A stretch of DNA of 64,000 nt from Bradyrhizobium sp. AZCC 2176 (GTDB lineage: Bacteria; Pseudomonadota; Alphaproteobacteria; Rhizobiales; Xanthobacteraceae), in assembly GCF_036924645.1 (NCBI RefSeq), contig NZ_JAZHRX010000001.1:5049501-5113500 (forward strand), in the 5' to 3' direction. The position numbers were made by a program, and so were the translations under genes. The notes beneath the pieces were generated by a model. The model searched no databases. It had not been told where the DNA came from and saw only the letters and a list, made by a program, of their open reading frames with translations. Of this stretch, positions 45,971 to 53,248 are shown piece after piece. Position 1 is the stretch's first letter. Each line of letters begins with the position of its first letter.

Positions 45971-47014
45971 ATGTCCTTTCTCGAACTCGACCGTATCGGG
46001 AAACAGTTCGGCCCGCAGACTGTCGTCGATGATTTCAGTCTCGCGGTCGGCAAGGGGGAGTTCGTTTCCTTTCTCGGTCCGTCGGGCTGCGGAAAGACCA
46101 CAACGCTGCAGATGATCGCGGGCTTCCTCGATCCCTCGCGCGGCGCGATCCGGCTCGAGGGGCGTGACCTGACGGCGGTGCAGCCGGCGAAGCGCGGGCT
46201 CGGTATCGTATTCCAGAGCTACGCGCTGTTTCCCCATATGACCGCGGCCGAGAACGTCTCCTTTGGCCTCGAGATGCGGCGTGTACCGCGGGCCGAGCGC
46301 GCCGAGCGCGTTCGCGCCACGCTGGCGATGGTCGGGCTCGCCGGTTATGAGGACCGTTATCCGCGGCGCATGTCCGGCGGCCAGCAGCAGCGCGTGGCGC
46401 TTGCCCGCGCGCTGGTGATCCGGCCGAGCGTGCTGCTGCTCGACGAGCCGCTGTCGAATCTCGATGCCAAGCTGCGCGAGGACATGCAGATCGAGCTGCG
46501 CCAGATCCAGCGCAATCTCGGCACCACCACGATCCTTGTCACCCATGACCAGATCGAGGCGATGTCGCTGTCCGACCGGATCGTGGTCATGAGCCAAGGC
46601 CGGATCGAGCAGATCGGCACGCCGCAGGAAATCTATGAGCGGCCGGCCTCGGCCTTCGTGTCCCAATTTCTCGGCAAGACCAACGATTTCGCCGCGACCG
46701 TCGACGAGACCGTCGCTCCGGCGCGGGTGGCCGCCGGCTCATGGAGCGCGCCCGCGCCTATAGGTTCCGTCGGTGCGGTGACGGTCAGCGTGCGGCCCGA
46801 GCGGATCGGCTTCGGTGACACCGGGCTGGCGGCGAAGATTGTCACCCGGATCTTCCAGGGCAATCACTGGCTGTTTCAGTGCGAGACTGAATGTGGCCCG
46901 GCGACCGTGATCCGTCAGAACGATGGCAAGTCGCAGCCCGCCGAGGGCGAAGCTGTTCGGCTCACCTGGCTGCCGGAAGACATGAGTCTGCGGCGCGCTG
47001 GAGGTGCTGCATGA
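45971..47014 (+). CDS. ABC transporter ATP-binding protein, PotA type
   Basis: A 347-residue ATPase with Walker A G-P-S-G-C-G-K-T near residue 37, signature M-S-G-G-Q-Q-Q-R, Walker B L-L-L-D-E-P-L-S, and a C-terminal TOBE domain starting around residue 245. This is the architecture of polyamine, iron and sulfate importers. It follows the binding protein after 98 bases and overlaps the first permease by ATGA. Confidence 0.94.
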   Translation: MSFLELDRIGKQFGPQTVVDDFSLAVGKGEFVSFLGPSGCGKTTTLQMIAGFLDPSRGAIRLEGRDLTAVQPAKRGLGIVFQSYALFPHMTAAENVSFGLEMRRVPRAERAERVRATLAMVGLAGYEDRYPRRMSGGQQQRVALARALVIRPSVLLLDEPLSNLDAKLREDMQIELRQIQRNLGTTTILVTHDQIEAMSLSDRIVVMSQGRIEQIGTPQEIYERPASAFVSQFLGKTNDFAATVDETVAPARVAAGSWSAPAPIGSVGAVTVSVRPERIGFGDTGLAAKIVTRIFQGNHWLFQCETECGPATVIRQNDGKSQPAEGEAVRLTWLPEDMSLRRAGGAA

Positions 47015-47919
47015 GCGCCGCCGTCGATACTGCACCGGCAAACGCTGCACCGACGGCTGACAAGCACGAGGCGCGCGCGGCGTGGGCGTTGACCGCACCC
47101 GCGCTGTCGCTGTTCGTCGGCGTGCTGGTGATCCCGCTCGCCATGACGGTGATGCTCTCGTTCCACGACTGGGGCCAGTACAAAGGCATCGAGCCGGTTT
47201 TCATCCTGAAGAACTGGCACGAGATCGCGACCGATCCGTACTATGCCGAGATGTTCTGGCGGACGTTCCGCATCGCGCTGCTGACGACGCTGATCACCGC
47301 CGCGTTCGGCGCGCCGGAGGCCTACATCCTCAACCGCATGAGCGGACGCTGGAAGAGCTTCTTCTTGCTCGTGATCCTCGGCCCATTGCTGATCTCCGTG
47401 GTGGCGCGCACGCTCGGCTGGGCGCTCCTGTTCGGCGGCAACAACGGCCTCGTCAACAAGCTGCTGATGTCGCTTGGGCTGATCGGCTCGCCGCTGCCCT
47501 TCATGTTCACCGAGACGGGCGTGGTCGTCGCGCTCGTACACGTAATGATGCCGTTCATGGTGCTGTCGGTCTGGGCTGCGCTGCAGCGCGTCGATCCGCA
47601 GATCGAGAACGCCGCCTTGTCGCTCGGCGCCAGCCCGCTCACGATCATCCGCCGCATCGTCCTGCCGCAGATCATGCCGGGCGTGCTGTCCGGCGCGATC
47701 ATCGTGTTCTCGCTGTCCGCCAGCGCTTTTGCGACGCCCGCCATCATTGGCGGCCGCCGGCTCAAGGTCGCGGCGACGCTCGCCTATGACGAGTTTCTCA
47801 ATACGCTGAACTGGCCGCTCGGCGCAGCGGTTGCGGTCTTGCTTCTGGTGGCCCTCGTGATGATCGTCGTCGGCAGCAACGCGCTGATCGAGCGACGCTA
47901 TGCCGAGGTGTTCCGATGA
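47011..47919 (+). CDS. ABC transporter permease, PotB type
   Basis: A 302-residue inner-membrane permease with six predicted helices and the EAA loop (I-E-N-A-A-L-S-L-G-A-S) near residue 200. The ATG overlaps the ATPase stop by ATGA. It partners with the PotC-type permease that follows. Confidence 0.93.
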   Translation: MSAAVDTAPANAAPTADKHEARAAWALTAPALSLFVGVLVIPLAMTVMLSFHDWGQYKGIEPVFILKNWHEIATDPYYAEMFWRTFRIALLTTLITAAFGAPEAYILNRMSGRWKSFFLLVILGPLLISVVARTLGWALLFGGNNGLVNKLLMSLGLIGSPLPFMFTETGVVVALVHVMMPFMVLSVWAALQRVDPQIENAALSLGASPLTIIRRIVLPQIMPGVLSGAIIVFSLSASAFATPAIIGGRRLKVAATLAYDEFLNTLNWPLGAAVAVLLLVALVMIVVGSNALIERRYAEVFR

Positions 47920-48722
47920 GGACGAATGGCCCGCTCGCGCTCATCTTCCACACGATTTTCGTCGTCTTCATGCTGGCGCCGATCGTGGTGGTCTGCCTCG
48001 TCGCGTTCACGCCCGAGGGGTACCTGTTGCTGCCGACCACCAGTTTCTCACTGCGCTGGTTCAGGACGATCGCGAACTATCCCGAGTTCGTCCATGCCTT
48101 CTGGGTGAGCCTCGGATTAGGTGCGCTGTCCTCGATCGTGGCGCTCCTGTTCGCGGTGCCGGCTGCGCTTGCCATCGCCCGTTACAGTTTTCGAGGCCGC
48201 GACGCCCTCGCAGCGCTGTTCCTCTCGCCGCTGATGATCCCGCATGTCGTGCTGGGGATCGCCTTCCTGCGCTTCTTCACGGCGATCGGCATGGGCGGCA
48301 GTTTCGCAGGGCTACTGGTCGCTCATGTGGTGGTGGTGTTCCCGTTCGCACTCCGGCTGACGCTGGCTGCGGCAACCGGCATGGACCGCTCGGTCGAGAT
48401 GGCCGCGATATCGCTAGGCGCCGGCGGCTGGACGTTGTTTCGCCGGGTGACCTTGCCTCTGATCCTGCCGGGCGTCATCAGCGGCTGGGCGCTGGCCTTC
48501 ATCCAGTCCTTCGACGATCTGACCATGACGGTCTTCCTGGCGGCGCCCGGCACCGAGACGCTGCCTGTTCGCATGTTCCTCTACATCCAGGACAACATCG
48601 ATCCGCTGGTGACCTCCGTCTCAGCCAGCGTGATCGCAATCACCATGACCGCCCTGATCCTGCTCGATCGCTTCTACGGGCTCGACCGCGTGCTCGCCGG
48701 CAAGAGCGATTCAGGGCGCTAG
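47916..48722 (+). CDS. ABC transporter permease, PotC type
   Basis: A 268-residue permease with six predicted helices and the EAA loop (V-E-M-A-A-I-S-L-G-A-G) near residue 160. It overlaps the PotB-type gene by ATGA and is followed, after 19 bases, by the first amino-acid oxidase gene. Import and catabolism are therefore probably co-transcribed. Confidence 0.93.
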   Translation: MRTNGPLALIFHTIFVVFMLAPIVVVCLVAFTPEGYLLLPTTSFSLRWFRTIANYPEFVHAFWVSLGLGALSSIVALLFAVPAALAIARYSFRGRDALAALFLSPLMIPHVVLGIAFLRFFTAIGMGGSFAGLLVAHVVVVFPFALRLTLAAATGMDRSVEMAAISLGAGGWTLFRRVTLPLILPGVISGWALAFIQSFDDLTMTVFLAAPGTETLPVRMFLYIQDNIDPLVTSVSASVIAITMTALILLDRFYGLDRVLAGKSDSGR

Positions 48723-48741
48723 GAGAACCCAAGGAAAACCT

Positions 48742-49881
48742 ATGTCAAAGGAATATGACGTCGCTGTCGTGGGCGGCGGCCTGCTCGGCTCCGCTATCGC
48801 CTGGGGTCTGGGCCGGCTCGGCAAGAAAGTCGTTGTTCTCGACGAGGGCGATATCGCCAAGCGCGCCTCGCGGGCAAATTTCGCGCTCGTCTGGGTGCAG
48901 AGCAAGGGCTTAGGCATGCCGGCCTACACCGGCTGGACAATGCGGGCGTCCGAAACCTGGGGCAAGCTCGCCGCCGAATTGAAAGATCAGACCGGGCTCG
49001 ACGTCGCCCTGCAGCAGAATGGCGGCTTTCACCTGACCCTCGGCGAGCACGAGTTTGCGCAGCGCACCCAGCTTGTGACGCGCATGCACAATCAGGTGGG
49101 CGCGGCTGACTACAAAATGGAGATGCTGTCGGCGTCGGAGGTCAGGAAGATGCTGCCGCTGATCGGCCCCGAGGTTTCGGGTGGCAGTTTCTGTCCGCTG
49201 GACGGACATGTGAATTCGCTGCGCACCTTTCGCGCGTTCCACACCGGACTGAAGTTGTTCGGGATCGACTATTTCCCGGAGCGGCCGGTCTCGGCGATCG
49301 CCAGGAGCGGCGGCGAATTCCGGCTGTCGACCTCGCACGACGAGATCCGCACAGGGAAGGTCGTGCTCGCCGCCGGCAACGCTAACCAGACGCTTGCACC
49401 GATGGTCGGCCTGTCGGCGCCGATGGGCCCGACCCGCGGCCAGATCGTGGTGACCGAGCGCACCATGCCGTTCCTGCCGCATCCGTTGACCACCATTCGG
49501 CAGACCGACGAAGGCACGGTGATGATTGGAGACAGCAAGGAAGAGCAACTCGACGATCGCACGCTGAATCATTCGGTCAGCGCCGTGATGGCGGATCGGG
49601 CGCAACGCATGTTCCCCCATCTGGCGCGTCTGAACGTCGTGCGGACCTGGTCCGGCATCCGCGTGATGCCGCAGGATGGCTTCCCGATCTACGATCAGTC
49701 GGAGAGTGCGCCGGGCGCTTTCGTCACCTGCTGTCATTCCGGTGTGACGCTCGCCTCCAACCACGCCTTCGATATTGCCCGGATGGTGGCGACGGGCGCG
49801 CTCGAACCGGAGCTCGTCGGCGCGTTCTCGGCCCGTCGCTTCGACGCGAGTCACGCCGCGACAAGCAGTGGCTACTACTGA
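48742..49881 (+). CDS. FAD-dependent amino-acid oxidase family protein (DAO fold), first copy
   Basis: A 379-residue D-amino-acid-oxidase-fold flavoprotein with the FAD motif V-V-G-G-G-L-L-G-S near residue 8 and the C-terminal FAD contact region G-V-T-L-A-S-N-H. The family (sarcosine oxidase, glycine oxidase, opine oxidase beta subunits) oxidises secondary or D-amino acids to imines. It lies between the transporter and the three-subunit oxidase genes and shares the fold with the later gene at 51637. The two may be alternative catalytic subunits or act on successive intermediates. Confidence 0.88.
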   Translation: MSKEYDVAVVGGGLLGSAIAWGLGRLGKKVVVLDEGDIAKRASRANFALVWVQSKGLGMPAYTGWTMRASETWGKLAAELKDQTGLDVALQQNGGFHLTLGEHEFAQRTQLVTRMHNQVGAADYKMEMLSASEVRKMLPLIGPEVSGGSFCPLDGHVNSLRTFRAFHTGLKLFGIDYFPERPVSAIARSGGEFRLSTSHDEIRTGKVVLAAGNANQTLAPMVGLSAPMGPTRGQIVVTERTMPFLPHPLTTIRQTDEGTVMIGDSKEEQLDDRTLNHSVSAVMADRAQRMFPHLARLNVVRTWSGIRVMPQDGFPIYDQSESAPGAFVTCCHSGVTLASNHAFDIARMVATGALEPELVGAFSARRFDASHAATSSGYY

Positions 49882-49927
49882 CATCGACGCGACGCGCACG
49901 CGAGAGAAAGGGACGAAGAGGCATCCA

Positions 49928-50224
49928 ATGTTCAAACGATTCGATCAGGACAGCAGAAGACCGGTGCACATCGTCGTGGACGGGACCGCCGTCGAGGCGC
50001 GCGAGGGCGATACGGTTTCCGCTGCGCTGCTGGCCTCCGGCCGTGACGTGCGCCGTGCGACCGCGGTGAGCGGCGCGCCGCGCTTGCCCTATTGCATGAT
50101 GGGCGTGTGTTTCGATTGCCTTGTCACAATCGATGGTGTCGGCAATCGCCAAGGTTGCCTGGTGCCCATAGCTGAGGGCATGCAGATCGAAATTCAGAAG
50201 GGCAAGAGGGAGATCGGCCGATGA
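49928..50224 (+). CDS. Small [2Fe-2S] subunit of multi-subunit amino-acid oxidase (HcnA / opine oxidase type)
   Basis: A 98-residue ferredoxin-like protein with cysteines C56, C61, C64 and C77 (C-x4-C-x2-C-x12-C), the pattern of HcnA and the small subunits of D-hydroxyproline and opine dehydrogenases. GAGG lies about 7 bases before ATG 49928. It overlaps the next, larger flavoprotein gene by ATGA. It relays electrons inside the heteromeric complex. Confidence 0.92.
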   Translation: MFKRFDQDSRRPVHIVVDGTAVEAREGDTVSAALLASGRDVRRATAVSGAPRLPYCMMGVCFDCLVTIDGVGNRQGCLVPIAEGMQIEIQKGKREIGR

Positions 50225-51640
50225 ATGCGGCTCCCAAGCGCGATAGCTATGATGTCGTAGTCATCGGGGCAGGGCCCGCCGGGCTGGCCGCCGCTGCGAC
50301 CGTGGCCGAGGCTGGCCTGTCGGCGCTGCTGCTCGACGAGAATGCCGGCCCCGGCGGCCAGGTCTGGCGCGCCATCGCCTCAACCCCGGTGACGGAACGC
50401 GATCGTCTCGGCGCCGACTATTGGGCCGGCGCGGACCCCGTCCAGGCGGTGCAATCGAGCGACGCCGAGATTATCCAGCGCGCGACCGTCTGGAGCCTTG
50501 ACCGGAATCTCGAGGTTGGTGTGTCGGTCGGCGGCGCGTCGTCCTTCGTCAAGGCGCGTCGTGTGATTCTGGCGACCGGTGCGCTCGAGCGGCCGTTTCC
50601 GATTTCAGGCTGGACCCTTCCGGGGGTGATGACCGCGGGCGCCGCGCAGACGATGCTGAAGTCATCTGGCCTCGTGCCGGACGTGCGGACGGTGATCGCC
50701 GGCCAGGGACCGCTGCTTTGGCTACTCGCCGCGCAGATCCTGCGCCTGGGTGGAAGCATCGACTGCATCCTCGATACGACCGAGCGTCAAAACTATTTTG
50801 CCGCGCTGCCTCACGCCTTCGCCTTCATGACTTCGCCCTATTTCTCAAAGGGACTTGCCATGATGCGGGAGGTGCGGGCGAAAGTGCCGGTGGTGACTGG
50901 AGTGAGCGAACTCGCTGCTGCCGGCGACGGCCAGCTCGCAACCGTGAGCTTTGTCGCCGGCAGCCGACGCGAGACGATTCCGGCTGAGTTGCTGCTACTG
51001 CACCAGGGGCGTGGTGCCCAATGTCAACCTCGCGATGGCGGCCGGGATCGAGCATCGCTGGGACGACCTGCAGCTCTGCTGGTCGCCCGTACTCGATCGT
51101 GACGGCAGTACGTCGGTCGAGGGCGTCGCTATCGCCGGCGATGGTGCCGGGATCGGCGGCGCAGGGGCTGCAATTGTCCGCGGACGTATCGCCGCTAGAG
51201 CTGCGGTCGAGGCCCTGTCGCCTGCGGCCGCCGCGAAGCTCGCACCCATGACGATGCTCAGATCATCGCTGGCCAAGGCCGAACGCGGCCGCGCCTTCCT
51301 CGACACGCTGTTCCGTCCCGCCCTGCAGTTTCGCATCCCCTCAGGCGACACCATCGTCTGCCGCTGCGAGGAGGTGTCGGCCAAGGATATTCTCGACGCC
51401 GTCGCGATCGGTGCGACCGGTCCCAACCAGCTCAAGGCGTATCGTCGCACCGGCATGGGTCCCTGCCAGGGCCGGCTCTGCGGTCTGACAGTCACTGAGT
51501 TGATGGCGCAATCCCGCGGCAAGACGCCCCAGGAGATCGGCTATTATCGGCTGCGCGCACCGGTAAAGCCGATCACGCTGGCGGAGCTGGCGGCGGTGCC
51601 GAAGGCAGAGGCCGACGTCCAGGCGGTGGTGCGCGGATGA
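50221..51640 (+). pseudogene. FAD/NAD(P)-binding oxidase subunit (HcnB / opine oxidase alpha type), interrupted by a one-base frameshift
   Basis: Two overlapping frames together make one protein. The first (50221-51102) holds the FAD motif V-V-I-G-A-G-P-A-G-L and A-T-G-A-L-E-R-P and reads correctly to L-L-L-L-H-Q-G. The second frame, open from 50951, continues with V-V-P-N-V-N-L-A-M-A to a C-terminal BFD-like [2Fe-2S] region (C-R-C-E-E-V and C-Q-G-R-L-C-G). The switch falls at a GGGG run (51006-51009), where one G fewer would restore a 472-residue protein of normal family length. Overlaps with both neighbours are intact (ATGA at 50221 and 51637). It is a recent mutation, phase-variable tract or sequencing error. 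Confidence 0.9.
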
Positions 51641-52758
51641 CGAAGCTCGCGGATGCCATCATTGTCGGTGGCGGCATCCATGGATGCTCGACCGCACTTC
51701 ATATGTGCCTCGCCGGCATCAAGCCGGTGCTGATCGAGAAGGACTATGCCGGCCGCCACGCCTCAGGGGTGAATGCCGGCGGCGTTCGCCAGCTCGCGAG
51801 GCATGTCGCCGAGATCCCGCTCTCGATCCGCTCGATGGGAATTTGGGAGCGGATTGAGGAGCTGGTCGACGATTCCTGCGGCTTCGAAAGCCACGGCCAG
51901 GTGCTGGTCGCGGAGAACGACGCCGAATTCGAAGCGTGTCGCGCGCGCGTCGCCGAGCTGAACGCACTCGGCTTCACCCACGAAGCGCTGATCGACGGGC
52001 CGGAGCTGCGGCGGCTGGTGCCGGCGGTGGCGGAGAGCTGCCCCGGCGGGGTGGTGTCGCGGCGTGATGGCGCGGCCGATCCGGCTCGAACCACCACCGC
52101 GTTCCGCCGCAAGGCTGCCGCGCTCGGCGCAACCGTCTGTGAGGGCAGAGCGGCGACCAACATCCGAAAGCAAGATGGGTTGTGGCGGGTGGATGTCGGC
52201 GCCGATACCTACGCAGCGCCGGTGCTCGTCAATGCCGCCGGCGCCTGGGCCGGCCGTATCGCAGCGGCGCTTGGCGAGCCGGTGCCGGTTGAGACCGTGG
52301 CTCCGATGCTGATGATCACCTCCCGCGTGCCGCATTTCATCGATCCCGTGGTCATCCTGCGCGGCCGCAAACTCTCCTTCAAACAGTTCGCCAACGGTAC
52401 CGTGCTGATCGGTGGCGGGCATCTGGCAACCCCGGACCAGGACCGGAACGAGACCGTGCTGGACTGGCGCAGCCTCGCCATCAGCGCACGCACCGTGTTC
52501 GAGCTATTTCCCGTGATGCGCGACGCCACCATTGTCCGCGCCTGGGCCGGCATCGAGGCGCGGACGCGCGACGAACTACCCATCCTCAGCGCCAGCGCCC
52601 AGCACTCAGGGCTTTATCACCAATTCGGTTTTTCACTGCATGGCTTCCAGCTCGGCCCCGGCGCCGGCGCCGTGATGACGGAGCTGATCACCAACGGCGG
52701 CACCCAAACACGGATCGGCGATCTCGGCATCGACCGCTTCCTTCCCTTCACACCCTAG
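51637..52758 (+). CDS. FAD-dependent amino-acid oxidase family protein (DAO fold), second copy, HcnC / opine oxidase beta type
   Basis: A 373-residue DAO-fold flavoprotein with I-V-G-G-G-I-H-G-C-S near residue 8 and C-terminal Y-H-Q-F-G-F-S-L-H-G, typical of the catalytic beta subunits. Gene order small [2Fe-2S], FAD/NAD(P) subunit, DAO subunit is the same as hcnABC and as D-hydroxyproline and opine dehydrogenases. The transporter and NocR-like regulator favour an opine-type or N-substituted amino acid over cyanide production. The ATG overlaps the preceding stop. RidA follows after 19 bases. Confidence 0.9.
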   Translation: MTKLADAIIVGGGIHGCSTALHMCLAGIKPVLIEKDYAGRHASGVNAGGVRQLARHVAEIPLSIRSMGIWERIEELVDDSCGFESHGQVLVAENDAEFEACRARVAELNALGFTHEALIDGPELRRLVPAVAESCPGGVVSRRDGAADPARTTTAFRRKAAALGATVCEGRAATNIRKQDGLWRVDVGADTYAAPVLVNAAGAWAGRIAAALGEPVPVETVAPMLMITSRVPHFIDPVVILRGRKLSFKQFANGTVLIGGGHLATPDQDRNETVLDWRSLAISARTVFELFPVMRDATIVRAWAGIEARTRDELPILSASAQHSGLYHQFGFSLHGFQLGPGAGAVMTELITNGGTQTRIGDLGIDRFLPFTP

Positions 52759-52777
52759 AAACCAAGATGAGGACATC

Positions 52778-53125
52778 ATGAGCATCATCCGCAACATCCG
52801 TACGCCCATCATGCACCGCGCGGTTGAAGCCAATGGATTTGTATTTGTTGGCGGCACGATCGCCGACGACACCAGCGTCTCGATGGGCGAGCAGACCCGC
52901 AATATCCTTGGCAAGATTGCCGGCTATCTGAAGGAGGCGGGGACGGACACGTCCCGCGTTGTCAGCGCCTCGATCTTCGTGACCGACCTGTCCGGGAAAA
53001 AGGAGATGGATGCGGCATGGACCGAGTTCTTCGGCGACAACCTGCCGGCGCGCGCAACGGTCGGTGTGGCCGATCTCGGTGGCGGCGCCCTGATCGAAGT
53101 GGTGGTCACCGCGCTCAAGGGTTGA
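52778..53125 (+). CDS. RidA family (enamine/imine deaminase) protein
   Basis: A 115-residue YjgF/YER057c/UK114-fold protein ending A-R-A-T-V-G-V-A-D-L and I-E-V-V-V-T-A, which contain the family Arg and Glu. RidA proteins hydrolyse reactive enamines and imines to keto acids and ammonia. As last gene of the oxidase operon it is well placed to hydrolyse the imine made by the FAD oxidases. GAGGA lies about 7 bases before the ATG. Confidence 0.92.
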   Translation: MSIIRNIRTPIMHRAVEANGFVFVGGTIADDTSVSMGEQTRNILGKIAGYLKEAGTDTSRVVSASIFVTDLSGKKEMDAAWTEFFGDNLPARATVGVADLGGGALIEVVVTALKG

Positions 53126-53248
53126 CCGCGCCGACTTGCTTATCCCATGCCGACTGACTTTTCATCCTGTCGCGCAGAGGTCAAGCAGCTAAAGGCCTTC
53201 TCGAGCTGGACGTCGTACCTTGTGGCCAGCGCCTCGCAATGGCGAAGC

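Noticed and set aside
49928..52758. Hydrogen cyanide synthase (hcnABC)
   Set aside because: Gene order and folds match, but the importer, NocR-like regulator and RidA fit uptake and catabolism of an amino-acid derivative better; sequence alone cannot exclude it.
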